From Macrophomina tecta (lineage: Eukaryota; Ascomycota; Dothideomycetes; Botryosphaeriales; Botryosphaeriaceae), in assembly GCA_024180945.1 (NCBI GenBank), contig JAKSGN010000038.1:3162001-3226000 (forward strand): 64,000 bases of DNA. The letters run 5' to 3'. A model generated the notes under the pieces. The model had not been told where the DNA came from. It searched no databases and saw nothing but the letters and a program-made list of their open reading frames with translations. Positions 20,154 to 31,166 of this stretch are shown piece after piece (positions within the stretch are counted from its first letter, which is position 1; each line of letters begins with the position of its first letter). A program made the position numbers and the translations under genes.

Positions 20154-23100
20154 TCAAGCAACAGCACCAGGGCCACCATGAGAATGACGACTAACCACTG
20201 GCCTCTCCCCCGACTGCGCCAAATACCCGTTCAGCGCTGCTGCAACCGCTGCGTCCTCCAAACCACTCTCCGCTGCACACTCTCCACCGTGTTCTTGCTG
20301 GTGCACACCACCAACCGTGCCCATTGCCACCCCCTGACTCGGCACCACCGGCGGCTGCGGCAGCGGTCCCTGAGGCCCAACCTTGTGAACACCCCCAGCC
20401 ACGTCCATTCTCACCTGCTGATTCTGCCCAACCACAAACACCCCAGCATCACCCTGCTGCTGGTGCTGCTGCTGAGGCATCTGCAGCGCCGGCAATCCCG
20501 TACCCCTCCTCTCCATCTCTGCCTGCTGTTTCTTCTTCTGCACCAGATGGCCCTTGACACCCCTAAGATACTTGACTGCGGCCTCGACGAGATGGCGAGG
20601 CTCGCTGCTGTGCTTGAGGCACTCAAGCATGGCGCGGACCTGCGTCTCGGAACCGATGTGCGGGCAGGTGCGGCCGCTGCCGAAGTGCGCGAGCCCGCAG
20701 AGATTGCAGTACTCCGGGCCGGCCAGCTTGAGCGGGCAGGCGCCGACGGCGTGGAAGCGCTGGCAACCCAGGCACCGGCGCCCGTTGAAGACCGACGGGC
20801 CTGTGGGAAAGCCGGGCGGGAACCGCGGTTCCTGGACGCGCTGGAATTTGTGGACTGCGTTGGTATCGCCATGTTAGAACAGTAATAGGAAAAAAGAAAA
20901 AGAAAACCCAACGTCGAGGAAAATGGGCCTTGGTGACAGCAATGCGCGAAGTTAATGAGAATAATGAAAGAGGGCCGCTAGTGTGGAGAGAAAGAGAGCT
21001 TCTATGAGCTCTTCTTGTTGGTGGAGCCTGTGAGACGACCCCTTCTCCTGCGGGCGGGTGCTGGAGCTGTTGCTCTGTGATTTTCCTCCGCTTGCATTCT
21101 CAATATAACAGCGCGGATTGAGTTTGCGACCGATGTCTCGAGCTCTGGCGTCAGCTCCGTACCGCGCGTGAGAAGGCGGTCACGGGCAACGGCCATAGCG
21201 TCTCTAAAGAGAGACTCAATGTGTTGAGTTGACTCACCAGTAGGACCGGGAAGAGGCTTCTTCGGCTTCTGCATCGACTGACCCGCAGCGGCCAGACCAG
21301 ATACCTTGCCATCTTGAACCGGTGCAAGCTCGCTGGCATCTATGCGACCAGCTTCGTCGGGAATACTCTCCTCATCTTCACTACCGTCGGCTTGAAAGTC
21401 CGTATCGCTCTCGCTGTCACCGCCGCGTCGGGGTCGACCGCGCGATTTCGCGGGAGAGGCATCTTCGGCGGCCTCTGCACCGTCCCGGTCGTTGTAAATA
21501 ACAAGCTGGAAATACGGGTCAGCATGTGTCAAACGCGAATTTGTGAGAATACTTGCCCCACGAGCCCGCTTGCCACGTCCCAGCGCCTGTTGCCTTGCTG
21601 CTGCCTCAGCACTGGCCACCATCGCTCTCTCCTGCAATATCTTGTCCCAAACTGACGGGTCAGGCGGCAACTCCATCTCATTATCTCCAGTCGGGAGCGT
21701 ATCCTCGAGGGCACCGGCATCATTTGCCCAGACGCGGGCGAAACTGAACTGTGCTTCCGCAGTCGAATCTGCACCGGTATTTGTGTTTTCCATCTGGCTA
21801 CGGTCCAAAAGCTTCTCGATCGAGTTGACATCGTATTTAATGTCCTTATCGCCGTTGTCCTCGGAGAACAACTCAGCAGCACCATGACGCAAAACTGATT
21901 CGACGTCCTTGTCCTCCATGTCCTCGGCATCAAGCGACTCGACCACAACATGATCAAGGGCCATCTTCTTCCTACCAATCTGCACAATCTTTTCCTCGGC
22001 GCTGGACCGGGTCATCAGCTGGAAGCAGAGAACCTTCTTCTTCTGCCCGATACGGTGGGCGCGGGAAAGTGCCTGGATATCCTGATGCGGGTTGAAATCA
22101 GGATCGAGAATGATAACCGTATCGGCTGTTGCCAAGTTGATTCCAACACCACCAGCACGAGTAGATAGAAGGAAAGCGAAGAGGGTAGAATCCGGAGCAT
22201 TAAACTCGTCGATACGCTTCTGCTTCTCCAGGGATCCGATAGTGCCATCAAGCCGCCGATAACCCATTTCGAGGCCGTCAAGGAAGTCCTCAACGATGTC
22301 AAGCATGTCTAGAAATTGGCTGAAGATGAGTACGCGATGGCCGCGTTCCTTCAATTTAGGCAGCAGAAGCTCCAGAAACTGGAGCTTCGCCGAGGCTTCG
22401 ACAAGGTTCCTGTGGGAGACCGCCGCAACATCAGTGCGTTCCTCGATCTCCTGGCTGTAGACGAATGGGTGACATAGGCACTTTCGAAGCTGCATCAGGA
22501 TATTGCTTAGGCTAGCACGCTCGTTGGGTTTTAGTTGGCGGTCAGTGGAGAAGAGCGACTTGAGTAGTTCCGGGTTCTTCGCGAGAATTGACTTGTAGAG
22601 CCTCTTTTGTAGGACGCTCATCGAGAGAGGTACAATAATCTGGGCCATGGGTGGTAAGAAGGTTAGGACCTGCGCCTTGGTGCGGCGGAGGATGAACGGT
22701 CTGATCAGATCGTGGAGTTTAACAATCTTTTCCTTGGTCATCTCCTCGTACTCTTCCTCGAGTTGAGCGGCGTCGATAGTGTCGTCTAAGAACTGTAGCA
22801 GGTTGAAGAGCTCTCGAGCATTGTTCTGTAAAGGCGTGCCAGTAAGAAGTAAGCGGAAGGGGATCCTTAGGGTGTTCAAGGCGTTGTAGAGTAGGCTGTT
22901 ATCATTCTTTAGGCGTTGGCCTTCGTCGACAATTAGACCAGACCAGTTGACGCTCCTGAAGAACTTCCTGCAGCTATCGTCTGCGGCTGCATCGTATGAA
23001 GTAACGACAATATGGCAAGCAAGATTCTTCTTGCCTTCTGGGAATAACTCGTATTGATAGGCCATGTTCCGAGCCTGAGCGGAGCCGAAATAAGTTACCA

Positions 23101-25575
23101 CACGGAGAGACGGCGCCCAGTGCTTGATTTCGCGCCGCCAGTTGGCGCATGTAGAGTTTGGCACTACGACTAGGAATGGGAAGCAACTGTGGTCCTGGAT
23201 GAGCGTGGCGAGGAACGCGATGACCTGGATAGTTTTGCCCAACCCCATTTCATCTGCCAAGATGCCGTTCTTCTTCGAGTACCATTGGTAGTAGAGCCAA
23301 TTCAGACCATCGATCTGGTACTTCATAAGCTCCATTCCAGGCTGTAAAATATCCGGCTGCTTCGACTTTTCCAGCTTTGTGAACGGCTGGGAACGAGCCT
23401 TGTCAATACGAGCCTGAAGCGGTCCCTTTTTCGGTGAAGTCGTGTAACGGCCCAAGACCCAATCGTTGTAGGCGGTGAGGAAATCAGTCCAGCGGTCGCC
23501 ATCTTCAGGAACCGGGACCTTCTCCCATACAGCATCTTCATAGCCAAGGCCCTTGTACTTGATGAGAGCCTCATCAACTTCCTTAGCACGCGCCTTGTCG
23601 ATCTCCTCGGAACGAATATCAACAATGCTGGTGTACTTGACATCCAAGACGATGTCAATGCGCAGGTACTCCTCCGGAATAGCGTCCTCTGTCCTCATCT
23701 TTGGGCCCTCATCCTTCTTGAAGAAGGCCTTGCGCATGGCATAAGCCGTCACACCCCACGTCCAGGCACCTGGCATCCATGCCGCACGGAAGTAAGACAT
23801 CTTGTCCCACTTGATGAGATAAGCCTTGTCATCTTCGTAGACATCCTCGCATGCCGTACCAGTAATGTAATTCTCCTCATCGACTGGTTTCCAAGCAATG
23901 ATACCAGCAACCTTGGCAGGCATTTCGGTACAGTCTTTGCACTTCCAGGTCTGTGCGTACTCGTTAAAGCGACGATCGGCTGTATCTCTATCGTCATTCT
24001 CGATATCGATGTGATGTGGCGACTTGGGGGCCAGATGGTGGAAGTGGAAGCCACGGGCGCACGAGACGCACCGGAAGAGAACATTGAATGGGTTGTTGAC
24101 GAGGCCGGGGTCGATGTTCTCGATGGGGTCCTCGCCGCCGTTATCTTCGCGCTCTCGCTGCTCCTGCAACGCTGTCTTGCGCTGACGGAATGGCCTACAG
24201 GAAGTACCTGGCTCCTTGCATGCCTGGCATTTCGCTAGATCCGGGGCGAAAGAATCTTTCTTGTGGTGAGCGTTAATGCAGCGACGGCATTGTAGAATAA
24301 AGTTGTCGTCCGCTATCTTGGTTACCAAGTGCTCACGGCCAGTACGATGACCAAGGCAGCTTTTGTGGTAAGCGAGGATGCAGCCCTGGCAGTAGATGAG
24401 CGGCCCAGTTGTAGTTCCTTCGCCACAGGCATCACACTGTTGCAGGTGCCTGTCGCGGAAGGGATCGCCGCGTGGAAGGTGTTGAAAAACTTCGCGAGCT
24501 CCAGTAGCTTTTGGAGCAGTGGACTTCTTCGGCTCATCATCTCTGTACATCTCCTCGTCTATGCCGAGCTCTTCCATATTGTCCTGATGGCGTGTCGTCC
24601 GGTTCGAGCGGCGGGTGCCGATACGTAGCATCTTCAACGAAGAGTCAGCGTCAATGGCTCTCTTCCTCTTTCTGGGCAGGACATCAGATCTTAGGCGCGG
24701 AATGCGGCCCAATGAAGAATCGCTCTCGTCATCCTCCTCGTCATCCTCGGCCTCCTCTGATTCTTGATATGCACGCCTCGTAAGCCTAGCTGCGGGCCGT
24801 AGTGGCGGCTTGGCCTTCTGGCGGGTACGGTTGCTTTGCCGAAGTGACGGGCCACTATCATCGCTGTCTTCCTCGATATCCTTTTCGCCGCCGTCGTTGT
24901 CTTCGTCGGCATCATCATCATCGCCATCATCATCAGAAGAGGCAAGTCGAATACTTTGAGACTTGGTGTTGCGGCGCGCCTGCCGGCCGCTACGGGTGAA
25001 CAGCATCCCCTTCTTCCTTCGCCGCGCACGCGTCTGGCTCCGGTTTGACCTCACATCATCATCTCTCGCTTCCTTGCGGTTGGGGCGTAACCTGAGTTGC
25101 ATGTCGCTTGTGAGTTCGTCTTCTGAAGGGTTTGGCTCTAAGCTCTGTTGGAAGGATTCAAGCGCGGACGGTCCGTCGTCCAGATCCAAGAGTTGTTCGA
25201 AGGACACCTACGCTGTGTCAGTTGGCGGCAAAAGGCAGTGGAAGGAAGAGTGACGTAGCAAATTTTGCGGTGCAATTGATGCAATAGGAAACAGCGCGCA
25301 ATCGCATTTGCTCCACGTGATGCAATGGGGAATGACTCTCTCATCTCACTCACCGTCTCAGTATGGGTGTCCCAGAACATCACGGTGTACTCCAGGATTC
25401 CATCGTGCTCATCCTCCCTCAGGACCTTGTAGACCTTCTCCGAATCCTCCACATACTCATAATCCTCGGAATTGCGGATTGGCGACGGAATTACTTGCAC
25501 AATCGGCACTCGAGAGGTAGGCGGAGACGTGGACGTTCTTGATCTCGCCGGGGGGGTGCGGCCCATGGCAGACAT
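20154..25575 (-). CDS. Mit1/CHD-like chromatin remodelling ATPase
   Basis: Minus-strand gene: exon 1 25575-25354, a long exon from 25207 to about 21040 and a 3' exon 20854-20154. Exon 1 carries a chromo-like start (YEYVEDSEKVYKV). The long exon has PHD-type Cys/His pairs (CDACGEG, YCQGC, CRRC, CVSC), chromodomain-like segments, then a full SNF2 motor: DEMGLGKT (about 23240), a VDEGQRLK Walker B variant (about 22925), TGTPLQNN, and helicase C with STRAGGVG and RAHRIGQ. The 3' exon encodes paired Cys knuckles (RCLGCQ, CNLCGLAHFG, TCPHIGSETQ) then a Gln-rich tail. That exon has no ATG and an in-frame TAA directly upstream, so it must be spliced; acceptor CGCAG at 20857-20855 is good, but the donor near 21039/21036 is weak and the long frame otherwise ends at 21002. 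The fission yeast Mit1 protein is the SHREC heterochromatin remodeller; assignment here is by domain order. Confidence 0.8.
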
Positions 25576-26040
25576 GACCTCAGCGTCTGACTCTTCCAGC
25601 ACAATAGATATGCATGGGACTATAGGGTGCAGTGGAGGACCAATTGACCAAGCCGGATTCGCTGCGCAGTTAACATAAAGTGTGTGAGGAAGAATGACCG
25701 ACGTGGCTGGCGAAGGGGAGGAATGGCGCGTCGACGGCGCGGACGAATAACGAAAGCGTGGCGGTTGATGGTAGAGGATGAATCGAAACGTTTGACAGGG
25801 ATGGAGTTTGCGACCGCTTTAACTCGTGAATGCGAAGGTCCTCGGTGAGTGCAGGATGCGCTGCATTGTTGGAAAGTGAGCGGAGGGCGCGGAGCGGGAA
25901 GACGCGTCGCGGTCACGACTTAATCTGCGAGCACAATGATGTCGGCGGAAGAACTCCGACAAGATCGCCGCCGCGGCTGCATCGTTTTCTCAGCCGTCCA
26001 CAGCCCGGTCTACTGCACAAGCTTCTGTATCCCCCGCGCA
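25576..26040. promoter_or_regulatory. Shared divergent promoter, remodeller / MRM1
   Basis: About 460 bases separate the two start codons (about 360 if MRM1 starts at its upstream ATG, 25936). Both leaders are probably inside. No TATA box is evident, as usual for housekeeping genes. Confidence 0.5.
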
Positions 26041-27698
26041 ATGCTCGCTACCACTCTCCGGACCGGACAGCCATGGTCGCGGGAACTCTTCCAATGTATG
26101 TGCGTCGCACAATGCTGCCCTACAGGAAGCCGCGCAATTTCGACAAACTCCGCCATCGCTCGCGGCCTGCGCGAGACCTCCGCCTCCGCCTCCGCTCGCC
26201 GTTATCCAGGAAATAGGAGCCGCCCTCTGTTTCGCAAAGAACTGGAAGCATACGACAAAAAGATTGACAAGGAAGGAAAGAAAAAACGTCATGCCAAATA
26301 TCTTGCAAGGAAAGAAGAAGAAATGAACGCCGCAAAGCTTGCCGCCGACCCAGCACAGAGGGAAAAAGAGCTTGCCGACGCCATGGCGATGGAAGAGAGG
26401 CAACTGCGCGGCCATTCAGGTTGGTACGGTCTTGAACCCCATTGAGGCATTGTGCCATGCTCAGCGGTTGTACAGAACGCAACGGAGATGCTCCAGTCTC
26501 AATACCCTACACGACCGCCGCTTCTCAGTTCATATATGGTGTCTCCGCTGTGAGGGCTGCCCTGCTTGCAAGCCGGCGGAAATGCTACAAGTTGTATCTC
26601 CATGATCGCGCAATAAGACGAACGACTCCCGTTCTCAAAGCTGAACGCAACGCCTCAGCAGCGGACATGTCGGAGGCAAAGGAAGCCGAGGCAGACGGAA
26701 CACTTGACGTCCTTGCCGCCAAGGTTCCAGGACTTGATATCAAGAATGTTGGGAACAACTTTTTGCAAGTAATGGACAAAATGAGCGGCGGCAGACCGCA
26801 TAATGTACATTGCCTTCTTTCCATTTCACTTCTCCGACTGACCAGACTCCAGGGCGTCATCCTCGAAGCTTCTCCACTCCCCACTCCCCCGATATTAGCA
26901 CTCCGCCCCGCTGTCCGTAGCCAGCCCTCGTTCGACTTCGAGCTCGACAAGCAAAGCCGTGAAGAACAGGCCATAAACGGCACAAACAAGCGCTTGCGGT
27001 ACAACAGCCATGGATGGCGGTATCCCTTCATCCTCTATCTTGACGGCATCGTCGATCCCGGCAACCTCGGCGCCATCATCCGCTCCGCCTATTACTTCGG
27101 CGTCGATGCCGTCGCTGTGTCCACGCGCGCCACCGCGCCCCTCGACACCGTGGCCATCAAGGCCTCCTCCGGCGCCGCCGAGGCCATGCCCATCCTCACC
27201 GTCAAGAACCCGCTCTCCTTCCTCACTCGCAGCGCCCTCAATGGCTGGCGCGTCTACGCTGCGGACACGCCGCCCCCGCCTGTCGACAATTTTAACGTCA
27301 CCGCGAGCCATCGCCGCTCCGCTCTCGATCCAACAAACACGTCTCCGCTCATCTCCTTCACCCGCCCGAACACCCTCGCGGTGCTCCAGAACCATGCGCC
27401 GCTGCTCGAGCACCCGGCTATCCTCATGCTCGGCGGCGAGAGCGCGGGGTTCCGGCAGAGCATCAAGAACAAGGCCAACTACCTCGTCGGGATCAGAGGT
27501 ACAAAAGGCCTTGAGATTGGTGTGGACAGTTTGAACGTCAGCGTTGCGGCGGCGCTGATCATGCTGGAGATGCTGCGCAAGCCCAAGATGCCGGAGACAT
27601 TGGACACGCAGCTGCAGCGGGAAAGGCGGAGAGTGACGAGTAGGGGCTCGAAGCTGCTCATCGACGATCGGGTGGAGAACGATGATTTGCTGTTTTGA
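26041..27698 (+). CDS. MRM1: Mitochondrial rRNA 2'-O-ribose methyltransferase
   Basis: Three exons, 26041-26419, 26476-26804 and 26853-27698, give 517 residues. The N-terminus is Arg/Ser-rich and poor in acids, like a mitochondrial presequence. A basic/acidic linker is followed by the SpoU substrate-binding part (FIYGVSAVRAAL), then SpoU catalytic motifs LDGIVDPGNLGAIIRSA, GGESAGFR and VDSLNVSVAAALIM, which build the trefoil-knot SAM site. Mrm1 methylates a conserved guanosine in the large mitochondrial rRNA. Intron 2 is 48 nt and in frame; its removal joins RPHN to GVILEASPLP as in the family. An in-frame ATG at 25936 is the alternative start. Confidence 0.9.
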
Positions 27699-28048
27699 GG
27701 CATTAGTACTGGAGAAACTGTACAACCTGTATGATAGGAGATTGTACGAAGAACGGGAACACGTATGATACGTGGAGATCGGCCTGCCAGACCGCTTGGT
27801 CTCGCGTAACATGGTCATATGAAAATAGTATTGCCAGAACCGCATGCCACCCACTACTCAATCCACCCAGCAACTCTATTACAACCCTGTTCTCTCCACA
27901 ACCGTCCCATTGCTATATTCTGCCCAGAATTAAATATTATCATTGCTCGTTCCTTTGGTCGTGGGTATTCGCATCTGTGTTGAAACGCCATTCGCTATGC
28001 ATATCATCTTTCGTCGTCGCTCAGCCCGCACTTGCGCCACCAGCGCAA
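27699..28048. other. Convergent 3' flanks of MRM1 and the PLD-like gene
   Basis: 350 bases, AT-richer, no feature seen. Confidence 0.5.
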
Positions 28049-29548
28049 TTACTCTGTCTTTGGAAAATAAAGCTTCAGCCTGCCCTGCAAATTCTTCCTG
28101 ACCAGGTCAAACACCTCGGCCGCCAGGTCGGTCGACCAGAACGCCACGCCCAGCTCCTGCGACGTGTACCAGCTCGCACGATCCATATTGCCGCTGCCAA
28201 GCACGACGAACTCCTCATCGACGATGGTGAGCTTGAGGTGGGACTGGAGCGGCTCGGCGGGCTGGCCCTGGGGATCCTTGCGGGGCTCGTAGTACTCGAC
28301 GTGCAGGCGGCCGCGGATGTTGGGGTGGCGGGGCGGGTCGCGCTCGGTGTCGTAGATGGGCGTCTCGATGGGGAGCTTGCGGTACTTGCGGACGAGGCGG
28401 GCGAGTTGGAAGGAGGTGGTGGTGCCGGCGGTGGCGAGCTGCTCGAGGAGCATGAGACGCTCGCTCGTCACGACATCGACGTCGACGCCGCGGGCGAGGG
28501 CGGCCAGGAGCGCGTTGAAGACCCATGGGCAGGTGAGGTTGGGCGTTTGGATGTAGATGGAGAATTTGGCGCGCGAGAAGAGCTTGAGGAGGAAGATATT
28601 GAGAGGCGTTGGAGGCGGGTGCGGGGCGCTGAGGCACGGGATGGGCCGGAATTGGGGGTTGATGTGGTGGGGCGAGGGCAAGAAGACTGTGGGTATGGTG
28701 TCTCCGATGGTGCTGTTGAGGTATGAAAGCCAGGGCGGGAGCTCTTGGACTACGCTGAGACGGCGGTTGAGGGCGGTGACCGGATCCTCTTTGGTCTGGA
28801 AGGGAGGGAGTGGAGGGAGTTCGCCGCTTCCACGTCCCCAGAAGTGGTGCCAGAACTTGATAAAGTGGCTGACTACGGGTCCAGATAAGGAGAGGCAGCC
28901 TTCGAACCACTCCTCCCAGCTCACGTTGCAGCTTGGGAGGAAGACAAGCTGGCGGTCGACGCAAACGAACTTGGGGTGCATAACGCTGAATGGGCGGACG
29001 AAGACGCTCTTGACCTCAAGGTCCAGGCCGGAAAGCTCCTCAGGGGGAGGCAATCCCAACTTCGACTGCCACTCGGAGGGTGGGTAGACGTAGCCATCAA
29101 GGGAGCCGGTCTGCATGAGCTTCTGAGCCAACGAGCGCGAAGAAAAGCCAATGCGGACGCGAATCTTGGGTGCTCCAGCGTCGACTGCATGGTGCGATTT
29201 GCGAGAGAGGATCTTCAGTGACTTGGAGAGCCTCTCGAGTGAGGGTGAACGGGCCCAAAAGCAAGTGACGAAGAGGATTTCGGATTGGGCATTTTCAATG
29301 CGCGTCAGGGTTTCGGCAAAGATGCTGTCGCCGGTGCCGACCTGGAATGAATGCACGTGCGACGAGGTAACGAGGGTCTTGGGATCACTGGCGAAGTAGT
29401 TGGGATCGTCTCGGGAATTTGCAGAGGTGCTCTCGGCCAGGGCCTCGGACCAGTCGGCGACGAGGTCGGTGAAGTTGTTGCGCTCGTTTGCAGCGGGCGG
29501 ACTGGCATGGTCGGGGCGGGCCAGCGTCTGCTGGCTGTCGGCGTCCAT
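28049..29548 (-). CDS. Phospholipase D-like (HKD) protein
   Basis: Single-exon gene of 499 residues with two HKD half-sites. The first is MHPKFVCVD (His191, Lys193) followed by SCNVSWEEW; the second is SHLKLTIVD (His437, Lys439) followed by GSGNMDRASWYTSQE. Two such motifs form one phosphodiesterase active site that works through a phosphohistidine. Fungal proteins of this short type lack the PX/PH domains of classical PLD1 and are annotated only as PLD-like; they could act on phospholipids or nucleic acids. No signal peptide, so probably cytosolic. The N-terminal 60 residues are polar and disordered. Confidence 0.87.
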   Translation of the reverse strand: MDADSQQTLARPDHASPPAANERNNFTDLVADWSEALAESTSANSRDDPNYFASDPKTLVTSSHVHSFQVGTGDSIFAETLTRIENAQSEILFVTCFWARSPSLERLSKSLKILSRKSHHAVDAGAPKIRVRIGFSSRSLAQKLMQTGSLDGYVYPPSEWQSKLGLPPPEELSGLDLEVKSVFVRPFSVMHPKFVCVDRQLVFLPSCNVSWEEWFEGCLSLSGPVVSHFIKFWHHFWGRGSGELPPLPPFQTKEDPVTALNRRLSVVQELPPWLSYLNSTIGDTIPTVFLPSPHHINPQFRPIPCLSAPHPPPTPLNIFLLKLFSRAKFSIYIQTPNLTCPWVFNALLAALARGVDVDVVTSERLMLLEQLATAGTTTSFQLARLVRKYRKLPIETPIYDTERDPPRHPNIRGRLHVEYYEPRKDPQGQPAEPLQSHLKLTIVDEEFVVLGSGNMDRASWYTSQELGVAFWSTDLAAEVFDLVRKNLQGRLKLYFPKTE

Positions 29549-30058
29549 GGTTGCAAAGCGAGTGGAGGGGAGTAGCGAGCGTCAGCGTGCAGTTTGCTAG
29601 CTGGTGGTGTCGCGTGCCTGGGTGGATATAGGAAACATCAACATAGCCACTTCTGGATACGAAGACCATGGGCGGCCTGCGCGCGGGGATGGATCCTACT
29701 GCTACCAAAAATAGTGCGGAGCAACTGGGGCACGCTGCTGCGCTGCACCGGGCGGACTCGCACAGATCCTGGGGGGCTTGCGTGGTGTTTGCCACGAGAA
29801 GGGTGCTGCCTAGACAGAGCGAGCGAACAGGAGATGGGCGGATGGAGAGCTGGGAAGTGAGACGAGACCAAGCCCAAGCCCAAGCCGATGACGCGCGACT
29901 GCGACGCGTTGCTCTCCCGCCGCCGCCGCCGCCGCTTGGCTGCAGCAGACACCGGCTGAATCTCGGCGCAACGTCTAGAAACGCGATCCAACACCAAAAG
30001 CTCCCAACTCTGTGCCCGTCGCGACACAGGCGCCCCCACCCTCCTGACCGCCGTCAAA
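29549..30058. promoter_or_regulatory. Divergent promoter region, PLD-like / RRP4
   Basis: 510 bases between two start codons. It contains a (CCG)n-like run near 29919-29933 and a repeated CAAGCC unit at about 29870-29886. No TATA box seen. Confidence 0.45.
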
Positions 30059-31166
30059 ATGCCAATTACGATCCTTCCGCCTGCTGCGGCCGCGCCCGTA
30101 TACCCTCGGCCAGACTCCGACGATGACAACGAGGCTTTTGACTCGGACGGTGACGTCGACATGGAAGGCGCATCCAGGGCATCCAAGCGAGCCCGCGTAG
30201 CGCGCAGGGACATTGTCACGCCTGGGGAGACGGTTACGGATGATCCGCAGTGGATGCGGTATGTCAATCCAGCTCGCAGGCTATTTGTAGCCACTGCTAA
30301 GGCACTGCCACAGAGGCCATGGCACCTACGTCCCCGACGACAGCACCGAGATCATTTCCACCGTCGCTGGCACCGTGCTGAAAACGAACAAGCTCCTCTC
30401 CATTACTCCTCTTCGCGCCCGCTACATTCCTGAGATTGGCGACCTCGTCGTTGGTCGCATTGTCGAAGTACAATCCCGGCGATGGCGCGTGGATATTTCG
30501 GCGCCGCAGCTTGCCGGCTTGCCGCTCTCTGCCATCAACTTGCCCGGTGGCATTCTCCGGAAGAGGACCGCCGTGGATGAGCTGAACATCCGGACCTTCT
30601 TCACCGAAGGCGATCTGCTCGTCGCTGAAGTCCAGACCATCCACGGAGACGGTGCTGCATCGCTGCACACGCGTAGTTTGAAGTACGGCAAGCTAAGAAA
30701 TGGCTATTTCCTGTCTGTGGCAGGAACAGGGGGTGGCGGTGGCAGGCAGGGTGGCGTAGCTCGCTCCAGGCGCCAGGTTTTCACGCTCAGCAGCACCCGC
30801 GGCGGAGAAATCGACATTATCCTAGGTGTCAATGGTTACATCTGGATATCGAAGCACGTCGAACCCCCGAATGCTGGCAAGGACGTGAGCATCACCCGCA
30901 TTGAAGAGAGCGTGTCAAAAGAGGTCTATTCCAGCCAGAACGACGACATCGAGGTCGACACCAGGCGAGAAATCGCACGGGTGGCTGGCGTAATTCGAGC
31001 GCTTGTCGAGTCCGGCCTCCGTGTCGATGAGGACACGGTGGTGAAGGGGTATGAGGCTGCCCTGGAGATAGAGTTCGAAGAGGCGGGCGACGGCAAGCAA
31101 GGGGGGGATTATCTTGGGGGCGAAAGAGGCAAGCGGGTTGTGGAACTGGCTCTGAGCAACGTGTGA
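30059..31166 (+). CDS. RRP4: Exosome complex RNA-binding subunit RRP4
   Basis: Two exons, 30059-30258 and 30314-31166, give 350 residues. The split joins WMR to GHGTYV, a hallmark of Rrp4. An acidic N-terminal tail with a KRARVARR basic patch precedes the exosome N-terminal barrel ([13 protein letters not shown]), the S1 domain ([14 protein letters not shown] ... RWRVDI) and a KH-type part with [10 protein letters not shown] replacing the classical GXXG loop. Rrp4 forms the cap of the 3'-5' RNA exosome with Csl4 and Rrp40, in nucleus and cytosol. A Gly-rich insertion ([12 protein letters not shown]) near residue 220 is somewhat longer than in yeast. Confidence 0.93.

Noticed and set aside
20100..20885. 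261-codon plus-strand frame over the remodeller 3' exon
   Set aside because: Opposite strand reads a cysteine-knuckle protein with a proper splice acceptor; this frame is its shadow.
26895..27854. 319-codon open frame antisense to MRM1
   Set aside because: No domain; overlaps the SpoU catalytic exon on the other strand.
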